A DNA stretch of 64,000 nucleotides from Luidia sarsii (lineage: Eukaryota; Echinodermata; Asteroidea; Paxillosida; Luidiidae): positions 12,225,221-12,289,220 of the forward strand of contig OX465107.1 of assembly GCA_949987565.1 (NCBI GenBank), given 5' to 3'. The notes below the pieces were generated by a model. The model had not been told where the DNA came from and ran no database searches. It was given only the letters and a program-made list of their open reading frames with translations. Made by a program: the position numbers and the translations under genes. Each line of letters opens with the position of its first letter. The first letter of the stretch is position 1. This document shows positions 1 to 9,530 of the stretch, piece after piece.

Positions 1-18
1 GTTGAAACTCGGTTGCAG

Positions 19-255
19 ACAAAGTGCCGCCCACGCTGACTTTCCCGACTGACCTCTCGAAGCCCGCCGATGAAGGCAAGGCCGTCGCTACCTTCCCCTA
101 CGAGGTCACGGCCGAGGACTTGGCCGACCCCAATCCCGTTGTGAAGTGCTCGCGGGAGTCGGGAGAGTTCACGGTCGGCGAGACCCTGGTGACCTGCTCT
201 GCCACCGACAAGTCCGGCAACACGGCCACCGATTCCTTCACCATAAGCGTCACGG
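19..255 (+). CDS. HYR (hyalin repeat) exon, plus-strand gene, exon a
   Basis: Internal exon encoding one HYR domain, an immunoglobulin-like extracellular module found in hyalin and many complement or adhesion-type proteins. The acceptor is ttgcag at 13-18 and the donor is GG|gttagt at 255. Length is 237 bp, phase 1 in and out, so the exon can be added or lost without a frameshift. The family signature is visible: KCSRESGEFTVGETLVTC followed by SATDKSGN and a terminal SVTG strand. The two cysteines and the G-E-T-x-V-T-C / A-T-D-x-S-G-N core are typical. The gene continues to the left of the window, so its start is not seen. Role (extracellular adhesion or recognition) is family inference. Confidence 0.88.
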
Positions 256-259
256 GTTA

Positions 260-930
260 GTCCGTGTCCAGTTTTCCGTATGGACAGTGAGCCTTTCTTT
301 TTAATGGGCCATGGCTCAATGTCGCTCTGCATGTCTATCTCTCTATCTGCCTGCCAGTTACTCTGTCTCTCAGTCCAAGTAACCACATACACTCTTGGGT
401 TTTTTGTTCCTCTTTTAGTCATTCGTCATTAACCGATCATAATATTATCGCTTCTTAGTTACTCTTGTTTCTTTATCTCAAGTAAATTCTGTCTTAGTTT
501 ATAACATAGGGTTCAGTTCCTACTAATCAAAATCTCTCTCGCACTCTCTCACTCTCTCTCTCACTTATGTCAAGCTGTATACCGTAGCTATCTCAAATCT
601 GAATCCACAAGCTCCTGTCTGATGTTATCAATTTAATTCGGGTTTCTGGAATTCAGCAGAGCCCCGAGGTTCGTCGTCTTGTTTAGTATATTACAGAGAT
701 AGCTTCTAAGCAGCGCTTGCAAATGTGCACGCGTTTCTCTTATAAAGAGTTCGAAATACCGTCGCTATGGTTAAAGCAAGGAGTCGGTCCCTAAAGCACC
801 ACAGGAATGTTTCGACCGAGAGAGGCCTTTCGTCCGTGCCGTCCCCTACCATCTAACAAATCGTGCTGTACTTTTCGAGGCATATCCCTTCGCAAATGAT
901 TGGGTGGGTTTTTTTTCTGTCGATATCGCG
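260..930. other. intron between HYR exons a and b
   Basis: AT-rich intron with CT-rich microsatellite patches near 530-560. I see no coding or mobile element here. Confidence 0.6.
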
Positions 931-936
931 TTGCAG

Positions 937-1179
937 ACGAACAGCCACCCGTGTTTACCATTCCACAAGACATCTCCAAGTCCACTGATGTCGAGACAAA
1001 CAGCACGAAGGTCTTCTTCGAGAAACCCTCGGGGACAGACAACGTGGATGGATACGTCGATGTGCAGTGCTCGCCGGAATCGGGGAGCCGCTTTGAGGTG
1101 GGAGAGACCACCATCACCTGCACCGCATCGGACAAGGACGGCAACAGCAAGTCGAACACGTTCACCGTCACCGTCATAG
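937..1179 (+). CDS. HYR exon, plus-strand gene, exon b
   Basis: Second HYR exon, 243 bp, phase 1-1. The acceptor is ttgcag at 931-936 and the donor is ATAG|gttaga at 1179. The protein opens with D-E-Q-P-P-V-F-T-I-P. It carries VQCSPESGSRFEVGETTITC and ASDKDGN, ending FTVTVIG. All HYR hallmark residues are intact and no stop interrupts the exon. It is separated from exon a by a 681-bp intron. Confidence 0.9.
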   Translation, partial: TNSHPCLPFHKTSPSPLMSRQTARRSSSRNPRGQTTWMDTSMCSARRNRGAALRWERPPSPAPHRTRTATASRTRSPSPS

Positions 1180-1237
1180 GTTAGATGTCGACCAATGAAA
1201 ACCAAACCCGGCTGAACTACATTTGGGTTTTGTTCAG

Positions 1238-1345
1238 AATTAAAGCGTCGCCATCATAATCATCATTATCACCACCACCATTATCATTTCCAACATCATC
1301 GTCGTCACCACCGTCATTGTAATCACCGTCTCCATCACCATCACC
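1238..1345. repeat. imperfect CAT/CAC trinucleotide repeat
   Basis: Run of catcat/caccac/attatc triplets in the intron after HYR exon b. It produces Asp/Gly-rich pseudo-ORFs on the minus strand that are not genes. Confidence 0.8.
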
Positions 1346-1555
1346 ATAATCACCCTTATATTTCTCCCCATCCGCCCCATCCTCCCAACCTCGTCCCCCA
1401 CCCATCAGGGAGGGACGGAAGAAGCAACCGGTTAAAAAAAAATCGTACTTCAAATTAAGTCTACTTTAAAAGGCTTCATTGTGTTAATTTTCGGAAGATT
1501 TCGCTTCGAAACTATCTGCAGCTTTCCTAGCTTCGACTTTTCTCTTGTATTCTAG

Positions 1556-1798
1556 ACAACCGACCACCAATAATGGACTCTCCGGCCCCAGTCACCGTGA
1601 CACTGGAGAAGGGCGAATCGACCGCTCCCGTGCCCTTCCCCACCCCGATCGCTAAGGACAATGTGCAAGGGGAATTCCCTGCCGTGTGCGATCCCTCGTC
1701 AGGGAGCACCTTCTCCGTTGGCAAAACCCAAGTAACCTGCGGTGCCTCGGACAAGAGTGATAACGAGAACTTCGTAACCTTTGACGTGACAGTCCAAG
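1556..1798 (+). CDS. HYR exon, plus-strand gene, exon c
   Basis: Third HYR exon, 243 bp, phase 1-1. The acceptor is ttctag at 1550-1555 and the donor is CAAG|gtaagt at 1798. The protein has AVCDPSSGSTFSVGKTQVTC and ASDKSDN, then FVTFDVTVQG. The usual G-N after ASDKS is D-N here, a mild deviation. The following 2.5-kb intron contains a retroelement. Confidence 0.88.
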
Positions 1799-2289
1799 GT
1801 AAGTTAAGGGGGAGTAGCGGCCGACTAGCATGTTTCACGCGTTGGTTTGTTTTTCTTCATTTGACTTTCTAGGTAATATTTGTTGTACAGTTAGGCCCTA
1901 CTCATATTAATATGTTCATCCACTCATAATAATATCTTGATCTGGATAGAAAAGGCAATGGTACCTCTCAAAACATCCAACATTAATACTTGCCTCTAGA
2001 CTGTTAACAAATGAGACGATGACATAAAACGTCTATACTGGTAAAATTGGTCAACAAAAACTTAACCTGTCGGATTGAGTTATAGTCGAAAACAATTACA
2101 ATTTCCCAGCACGTTTGTCAAGGCCAAACAAAGTGTTAGACAACTTTTTCCCCGAACGTTAACCGTGCTGCCCCTAGCCTACTAAGTGGAAAAGGCATGT
2201 CAAGCCTGCTTTCCCCAATAGTTCTACTTTTAAAATAGTAACAAACGGTCCCTGTATACCCACTTGGTTATGCTGACTGGGCTACTGAG

Positions 2290-4236
2290 TTGTGTCATGA
2301 ATACAATGCAGTGACTCGATACCACACTACCTACACAGTCTTTGCTACCGATCAGTTAATCCGATGTGATGCAGCAATGGGGCAAACTGACTTCAATGGT
2401 TACAATTGCAAATCTCAAGAATTTAGTAGGCCATGCTTTCCGTTCCTAGGAGCACCTTTCTCCAACGCCTTCTGCCTCGAAGAAAGGTCCTGCCAGTGTC
2501 AATATATCGATTCTATTTGTGATCATCTGACCGTACCGGCTTCATCAGCACCTTCATCTTTCCTGTCACAAGCACGACCAACATCTGTCCTGCCTACCAC
2601 TCCCTAGGAAATAGAATCCCTCGTTCGCAACACTCCATGTAAATCCTGTGAACTCGACCCAATTCCAACCAGCTTAGTCAAAGAATGCGTCTCTCCACTC
2701 TCAGCAGTTATATCAGACATTATTAATCTAAGTCTTGATCAGAGTGATGTCCTATTATCGCTCAAGTTAGCTTATGTTCATCCGCTGCTGAAAAAAACAA
2801 CGCTCGATCCTGAATGCCTTAAGAACTACCGCCCGGTGTCCAACCTTCCATACCTGTCAAAAGTTCTGGAACGTATTGTGTTCTCCAGACTTTCCGGGTA
2901 CATTCAGACCAATAATTTGCAAGACAATAGGCAGTCGGCTTTTCGTTCTTCTCACAGTGTTGAAACACTGTTACTTAATTTATCCAATGACATTTTGTGT
3001 AATATGAATGATCGTAAGATTACTGCTGTTGTGTTATTAGATATGTCGGCAGCATTTAGCACAGTTAACCATACACAATTTTGTGTTCTCTTGGTATTTG
3101 TGGCCGTGCCCTGGCCTGGTTTAAGTCATATTTGACTAATCGCTATCAGCAAGTGTGCAATGATGATGCCAAATCTGAACCCGTTCTTTTGAAACATGGT
3201 GTCCCCCAAGGTTCAGTTGTTGGACCCACGCTGTTCACCATCTACCTCAGTGGTCTTAAACGGGTCCTACAGCATCACAACGTCATGTATCACTGTTATG
3301 CTGATGACGTTCAACTCTATGTGTCATTTGAAGCAGATCAGGCTGCTGCTGTAAGCACTCTTCATAGACTCGAATGTTGCATTGAAGATGTGAAAACTTG
3401 GATGCGATCTAGTTCACTCAAATAAAATGATGAGAAATATGACTTCATGTTATTTGGTTCTAAAGCACAACTTGCCAAAGTTCAAGTTCCTAGCATTCAA
3501 ATTGGTAATTCAGTTGTAGGTGTATCAGCGGCTTGCCGTAATCTTGGTGTTCACTTCGATTCTAGTATGTGTATGTTAACACTTGTAAATCTGTCAGGTA
3601 CCAACTACGCAATCTAGGGTTAATACGTAAATACTTAACTCGCCTCGCTACTGAGAAACTTGTTCATGCGCTCATTTCATCTCGTCTGAATTTTTGTAAC
3701 TCACTACTGTATAAATTACCCAACACACAACTTGTCCGTCTTCAAAAGCTCCAAAATGCTGCAGCTCGTATTGTTACTTTGTCTCCTGTTAGATCTCATA
3801 TTACTCCTATATAACGTTCATTACATTGGCTGCCTGTTGCTGAACGAATTAAGTACAAGATATTGTTGCTGGTTTTTCACTCCCTGTCTTGTGCTGCACC
3901 GCAATATAACAGCTGTTTACTAAAGTATTACAAACCCGGTAGATGTCTCAGATCGTCGGATACTTATCTGCTTGCTGTCCCACACGTCCATAATTTATGG
4001 GGTGAGCGGGCTTTCTCCCATGCTGGTCCTACCCTGTGGAATTTTCTTTCTCAGGAAGTCCGTAGTATGTCCTCCATATCGGATTTCAAATCCTCTCTCA
4101 AAACATATTTGTTCGATCATAGTTTTCCTAATTATTATGTAGTCTTTTCTTTGATTATGTATAATGTTGTTAAGCGCCTTGAACGTCTTTGCAGACGGAT
4201 TCTGGCGCTCTAGAAATGTCCGTTATTATTATTAAT
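2290..4236 (+). mobile_element. decayed CR1/L2-clade non-LTR retrotransposon fragment
   Basis: A reverse transcriptase is readable across several frames: KNYRPVSNLPYLSKVLERIV (2828-2885), a V-L-L-D-M-S-A-A-F block (3030-3060), GVPQGSVVGPTLFTIYLSGL (3200-3260) and YADDVQLYV (3298-3325), then the C-terminal thumb and tail (3570-4213). The A-F-x-T-V-N-H and Y-A-D-D motifs are the RT catalytic blocks. Frameshifts near 3090 and 3425 and stops break the ORF, so it is dead. The 3' end has the usual cgccttgaacgtctttg tail motif followed by a short att microsatellite (4222-4236), typical of this clade. The 5' end with the endonuclease is absent. It lies in the intron between HYR exons c and d, sense to the host gene. 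Confidence 0.88.
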
Positions 4237-4359
4237 TTTATATAAGATTTTTGAGAATCCTTGTTTCCGTTAATTCCGCCTGAAATTTTAACCCGTTCAA
4301 TGAGTCTGTCCTCATCCTTTTTTTCTTCAAATCACCTCAACAACGGATACCCGATGCAG

Positions 4360-4602
4360 ACAAGGAGGCGCCCGAATTCACAACTCCCGAGTCGATCACC
4401 AAAAGCTTAGACGAGGGAACGTCTTCCATAACTGTCACCTTCACCCAGCCGACTGGCAATGACAACGTAGACGGCGACGTCGAGGTCAAGTGCACCAAGC
4501 CCAGTGAATCCACGTTCAACGCCGGCATCCACCCGATAACCTGTACCGCCACTGACAGCAGTGAGAATACCAAGACTGATACCTTCAGCGTAACTGTCAA
4601 AG
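4360..4602 (+). CDS. HYR exon, plus-strand gene, exon d
   Basis: Fourth HYR exon, 243 bp, phase 1-1. The acceptor is gatgcag ending at 4359 and the donor is AAAG|gtacaa at 4602. The protein opens D-K-E-A-P-E-F and has VKCTKPSESTFNAGIHPITC and ATDSSEN, then TFSVTVKG. It starts just 3' of the CR1-like insertion. The reading frame is intact, so the retroelement did not damage the exon. Confidence 0.88.
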
Positions 4603-4617
4603 GTACAACTCACCCTT

Positions 4618-4830
4618 GTGGCTTATATGGCTCGTTTTTATGTGGTTGTTGTGGCTGCAGTGGGTGGTCTCTGATGCTGCTGCAGTGACTGCTGTGGTTG
4701 CAGTCGCTTTGATTGCTGCGGTCGCTCAAGTCGCTGTGGTTACTGTGGTCACTGTGAGTTGTAGCCGTTGCCTTAATTGGTTGCCTTGTTTTAGTGTTGT
4801 TACTGTGGTCGCCTTTTGTCATTGTGGGCG
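4618..4830. repeat. imperfect gtt/gct/gtg trinucleotide tract
   Basis: Intronic low-complexity sequence of imperfect GTT, GCT and GTG triplets. It generates Val/Ala-rich and Ser/His-rich pseudo-ORFs on the two strands that should not be called genes. Confidence 0.65.
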
Positions 4831-5342
4831 CTGTTAATGTGAAGGTTGATGTGACCGCTTAGCCGTACTATTGGCCATGCGTCCACCCATCACACAAGAC
4901 GGTGGCATGGTTGCCTCGATTTGTAGGTTGAACGATCGTTTTTCGATTGTATTTGTTCGACAAAAATGTAACTACGGACTGATGCACGGCCACTGCCAAG
5001 TATCCATGGCACTCACTATAGATGACATTAACTGCATCACATTTAGCATAGCAACGCGTCTATCGCTAGCGCAAGCGTCATGGCGAGTCCCAACGGTGAC
5101 GTCACGAGGTCACTGCATATGATTATGACCTCATTAGTCCTTGATCGTTTTCTGCACTCGGCGCGGGGCGTTTGATAGCTCTCGATTTTCAATCCGGCGA
5201 TATTTAAACAACATTCGTGTTTTATTATTAAAGCATATCGGGCCTATTCCACGAGCACGAGAAATTTAGCAGGAAAGGTGCGTTATATAACCCTTGTTAT
5301 ATAGCCCACTTCAAACTTTGTGTCCATACCCCCCCTCCCCAG

Positions 5343-5588
5343 ATGAGGAGTCACCACAAATGACTTGTCCGAAATCCAAATTAATGGAATTCGCCGTCGG
5401 AGAAACCACGGGCACGATAGAGTACACGCTGCCGACAGCCACTGACAACGTTGACGGAGATGTGGCTGCCTCGTGCAAGCCGGAATCGGGAAGCACTCTT
5501 GCAGCGGGCAACGATTACGAAATTACGTGCACGGCCACCGACAGCAGCAACAACGTCGGGAAATGCAACTTCAAAATCACTGTTTCAG
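5343..5588 (+). CDS. HYR exon, plus-strand gene, exon e
   Basis: Fifth HYR exon, 246 bp, phase 1-1. The acceptor follows a C-rich tract (cccccctccccag, ending 5342) and the donor is CAG|gtaggg at 5588. The protein has E-S-P-Q-M-T-C-P at the start, then ASCKPESGSTLAAGNDYEITC and ATDSSNN, ending CNFKITVSG. This is a four-cysteine HYR version, unlike exons a-d. It is the last recognisable HYR unit on this strand. Confidence 0.9.
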
Positions 5589-5622
5589 GTAGGGTCACCC
5601 CCCCCCCTCTTCCGCCCCTTGT

Positions 5623-6432
5623 CCAAAATTTAGGGGGACTGACGTTTCGATCCTAGCAGGTCCTCTCTCAAAGGCAGAGTGGACAAAAGGACAAAGCATA
5701 TGCAAAATGGAAGTGGGTAAGAGTGAATATAGGACACGGATGTCAAACGAAGGACAAAGAGGATCTAGGAAAGCTGGTAGGGTGATATTAAAGGGAATGT
5801 GAAAGGAGTAGGGTAGGGATTAGTGAGAAGAGAGGAAAGATCAAAAAGGGAAGTGTGGAGATGTGAACACAAGAGAAGGATTATCAGTAAACATGCAATG
5901 TAGTCATTACCCTCCTAGATGTTGAGGCCACACTGTAAAAACGGTGCTCATATCATGCACATGGATGAAGTATGTTGAGGCACATGGTGCACGATACATG
6001 CGCATAAGGTGATGCTCACTTTCACTCCATGTGCTTGAGGTACAGTAAATAGGGAGATGTTCTTGTACATGAAGCACTTCGTGCACCTCATCCGACTTTT
6101 GCTCAAGTGATTACAATGCCACATGTGCTTGAGCTACAGTATTTCTCGTGCGTGAAGTACAGTAGGTGCCGCAAGTGTTCATGATTCAGGGACAAATATG
6201 TGCCATTGCAGAAGTGCATGAGGTGCAGTTCGTTTTTACAGTGCATGTGGATGAATAGTCCGAAGACGCTTCATCAAAATTTTCTCACGGATAAGACGGA
6301 CGGCATCACTACGGTTACCAAGAGATTATATGCCCAGTACACTCATATCTGATATCGAATGATCAGGGAGATTGAAGTGATACCAAACAGGGGTGTAAAT
6401 ATTTTACCGGTTTTGATTGTAGACCTATGGCC
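5623..6432 (-). mobile_element. truncated Penelope-like element fragment (3' end), split by a MITE
   Basis: Opposite-strand copy of the 3' part of the Penelope-like element at 28-34 kb. It begins with the conserved gacgtttcgatcctagcagg end motif (5642-5660), followed by the same 3' untranslated sequence and the end of the GIY-YIG coding region (to about 6432). It is interrupted at 5931-6243 by a MITE. The 5' part is missing. It is more diverged than the 28-34 kb pair, with substitutions and small indels, so it is older. Confidence 0.85.
5931..6243. mobile_element. 313-bp MITE with CACTGTAAAAACG inverted termini
   Basis: It begins cactgtaaaaacg and ends with the exact reverse complement cgtttttacagtg, a 13-bp perfect TIR. 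It sits inside the Penelope fragment; removing it rejoins gatgttgaggcca to catgtgg, leaving a 2-bp CA duplication. A second copy is at 41052-41373 with TA on both sides, so a TA-type target (Tc1/mariner-like) is plausible. The interior is rich in short palindromic repeats around tgcttgag and gtgcatgaggtgca. Confidence 0.85.
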
Positions 6433-7510
6433 ATACATAGGTATGCAACCTATAAGTTTACTTTTCGTCCACCTATTTCACCCCCATCTTTTGTACGTCC
6501 CTTCCTTTCAGCATGGCCCGTTTCTCTTACCTCGCCCTAGACTAAACATCCACAACTTTCCACCGTTATTGCACGTCTGCCATCCATGTTTTATTAGCTT
6601 TTCCGCCGCGAAGAGGAAAAGCAATATTGTTGTTCTGATTTTTTTTTCGTCTTCTTTTTCTTATCGGAAAAATCCCATAGACTTTGTAGATGGATTTTAT
6701 GATTGCCATTTTGGCCATTGAACAAACTAGTTTTTAATCACCTTTGGCAAATGTATAGAGCCTTTGCTAAAATTACCGGTATGCACACTTGTCTTGAAAA
6801 GTCATGACATCATCAAGTGTCACGTGACAGCGCTTTGAAGGGGCAAATTTCAAACTCCATTATATGCAAAAGTACAAGCTCGTTTGGTTCCAATTCTGCA
6901 CTATATCTAAGTTGGGAAAAGGTGTATCCAAAAATTGCCCTCATTTGGTCGTGGCGTCATCTCATGAATATTAATGAGGTCATGAACTTTATGTTCTGTT
7001 TGCCAACAGACATAAATCTCTAGTTTCTTCTTCACTCTTCATATTATGTTTCCCAATGACACGTTTGCCTCTGAGGAAGGTCTTCGATCCTGATAAGACC
7101 AAAGTTAACAGAAAGTCAGTCATACACATCATGTCTTGTTAAATTAATAGTCATGAACGGAATACGACTCGTTTACTTCGTGTAGTGTAATGCAAAAGCA
7201 TTTAAGGTGTAATGTGTCATTATTGTCAGGAGACTGGACGATCGTTATCTACCATAATATGATAGTCCACGTGTTCTTGCTTCGCATTCTCTCCTTTGAA
7301 AGATTTGTTTACAATCGTTTTGTCGACAGAGAGCTCAAAGAGCAGTTTGTTAATTTATCAAATTACAAACCTAAAATAGTTTTTATACGTAAACTCTGTC
7401 TGCCTCAGCATGTGAATACCCGATTTATTAGACACAGGTTTGATGGATTATTATGTTGATATTATTTCGTCTCATTTCTTTTCTTTCATACAATGCGATC
7501 GTGTTTGCAG
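6433..7510. other. intron sequence before exon f
   Basis: Rest of the long intron between HYR exon e and exon f. It is AT-rich and I see no further coding exon or recognisable element. Confidence 0.5.
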
Positions 7511-7693
7511 CCCCTTGCGAATTCGTCACCCAGATAATGGGCTTGAACATGTATCCGACATGCGTCAAACCTCTTAAAAAGAACGGGGAGAAGCTGTGCA
7601 TGAAACTAGAGAAACCAGAAATGTACGACATGTTCATGTCCATCTGGGACCAGGAGAGTGGACAGGCATATCAACAAGGCATGATTGATCTGG
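7511..7693 (+). CDS. unrecognised exon f, probably same plus-strand gene
   Basis: Open 183-bp segment with acceptor gtttgcag ending at 7510 and donor CTGG|gtgagt at 7693, phase 1-1 like the HYR exons upstream. It encodes 61 residues with four cysteines (A-P-C-E-F..., M-Y-P-T-C-V-K..., G-E-K-L-C-M-K). A charged helical stretch ends Q-Q-G-M-I-D-L-G. I do not recognise the family and it is not HYR, EGF, SEA or CCP. Membership of the HYR gene is inferred from strand, phase and proximity (1.9 kb after HYR exon e). Confidence 0.6.
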
Positions 7694-7806
7694 GTGAGTT
7701 GACCACGGCAGTGCAGGGCAGAGGGCCATCAGGCTGCCCTAAATGCGGAGTTGCCTCCGAATCCCAGCTGCACGCGTAAAATGTTTTATTTGCCCCGCAG
7801 CCTAGG

Positions 7807-8083
7807 GTTTTTCGTTATTCGCAGTAGCAGTGCAACAAATTCGCGCTTGAAAAGAGACTAGCTCTGCGTTGTACAAGATCAGCCAGAGCAGCAGAAAATA
7901 GAACAGCAGCTTTTTTTTAATAGCAAGATATCTTTCATTTTGGTGACAAAATACCTCCATGATCAACAACAGCCAGTCACGTTCCGCCCCTCGGCAAGAA
8001 ATCCCAAGGCTCGCTAATCTCGTAAAGCAGCACTACCTTTAGTCTCTTTTCAAGCGCGGATTTGCACTAACACAGCGAAAAAC
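7807..8083. mobile_element. about 277-bp foldback/MITE element
   Basis: The left arm (gtttttcg... cgcgcttgaaaagagacta, to about 7861) is matched by a reverse-complement right arm (tagtctcttttcaagcgcg ... cgaaaaac, 8040-8083). The arms are about 45 bp with a few mismatches. No coding capacity. Target duplication not resolved. Confidence 0.7.
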
Positions 8084-8562
8084 TTTATGATTTACGTTAA
8101 TGAGTCATGAATTTCTCATTTTCTCCACCAGACGTAAAATTCATGAGAAAAATCATGAAGAATTGTTGACTTACTTACCAGGAAAACAATTGCCAGCCAC
8201 ACACATTCTCGACGATATTATTATGTGCATAATTATGGTTCCGCCTGGCTATTCCGCGTTGTAATTCATCTATGCGAACTTTCAAAGTCCCCTTTGACCA
8301 CAGTGAAACGGCAATCAGACGAGAGGCAACCGGGCAATGATAATGCCCAAACAGAATGTGAAAAAAATAATCAACTGTTTTGCAATACTTTACCACCACC
8401 CAACTTTTGGATTCTGCTGATGAAGAAAAATAAAAAAACTCCCGTCACTTCAGATTTTACTGAACAAAGTGTTCGGTAAACGACTTTTTCCGGTGAGGAA
8501 GTAAGGTAAGAAATAGGGTTTTCTTTGCAGACGTGTTTAAGCTTCCCTTCTTGTATCTGCAG

Positions 8563-8820
8563 CAATTGCTCACAACATGTTGACCGCGGATTTTACTGCC
8601 GGTGCGCAGTCGGAACACGCATCTATACTGGCCCCTCATTTCAACGACGCCACTGGGGAAGTGTGCATCATGAGAACGGCAGCTGGTACCGAAATAACCA
8701 CTGTAGGCGGCGGGAAGAAGGTCTTCCCTTACCCCGACGATATCGAATGGGAGGAGACGACGATCGGTTTCGCGTCCAGCATGTCCGGCGACTGGGTAGC
8801 CAAGAGGGCCGAAGAAGCAG
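8563..8820 (+). CDS. unrecognised exon g, probably same plus-strand gene
   Basis: 258-bp open segment, phase 1-1, with acceptor tatctgcag ending at 8562 and donor GAAGCAG|gtacag at 8820. Joined to exon f it reads ...M-I-D-L-G-A-I-A-H-N-M-L-T-A-D-F. The 86 residues contain one cysteine (G-E-V-C-I-M-R-T), a T-V-G-G-G-K-K turn and F-P-Y-P-D-D-I-E-W. It looks like a compact folded domain, with exon f supplying its N-terminal part. Third positions are GC-rich, as in the HYR exons. No family recognised. The next exon was not found. Confidence 0.6.
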
Positions 8821-9336
8821 GTACAGGAAACTTTGGTCGTCTTCCCTTCACCCCTTCCCTATACCGGGATCGACAGCGGCTTCTTAACCACGTATCAATC
8901 AGAACGCAGCATGTTGGAATCAGTATCTTTCGATTTTGCTCTGATTGATGTATAATGAGCACTGAATGCTCAGTGATTTGCCCAATTTGGTCTTAGCATC
9001 GAATTCGATGGGGAAAAGAGATCAGATCCGCAAGGTATTCAAAGGAGCCAGAGTGGATGTCTCTCCGCATAGTGTTATTAATGAAAAAGTCAAGTACGCA
9101 AGTGAAAACAAATCCTTACGCAGACAGCATAGAGGAAGTATGACAAAGTATCTCGGAATAGACAATTGACGGGCGTTTTAGGCGACACATAGGCTAACTC
9201 ACCAACAAGTCCGGCATTGACATTGATTGGACCTTACGACTTACGACTTTAAGGTCTGTATCGAAATAGACTCAGTGTAGTCCGGGAGGATTCTTGCTCG
9301 TGCTAGGGAGTCATCTTATTTGAATATCTCAAATAA

Positions 9337-9530
9337 TTTAGTGGGCCTGACGTTTCGATCCTAGCAGGACTTTTCTCAAAGGCTTTCTCAAAGGCTTTCC
9401 CATTCTGCCTTTGAAAAAGGGCCAGCTAGATCGAAGCGTAGGGTCCACTGATGGAAGCGTCTGTAGGGTCCATTGAGATTTCCATTGTGGTCGTTTCAAT
9501 CAGTAAGCAGTCTCAAACATTTGTGTACCG
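9337..9530. mobile_element. Penelope-end remnant forming a mirrored pair
   Basis: The conserved end gggcctgacgtttcgatcctagcagg (9342-9368) is followed within about 40 bp by a degraded inverted copy (gcctttgaaaaagggccagctagatcgaagcg, 9410-9441). A piece of the element tail follows (tcagtaagcagtctcaaacatttgtg, near 9500). The two end motifs face each other and can fold into a hairpin. No ORF remains. Confidence 0.75.

Noticed and set aside
8966..9169. 67-codon ORF opening M-L-S-D-L-P-N-L-V-L-A-S-N-S, faintly like Maf/nucleotide-pyrophosphatase N-termini
   Set aside because: Too short, no further family motifs, and no splice support for more exons.
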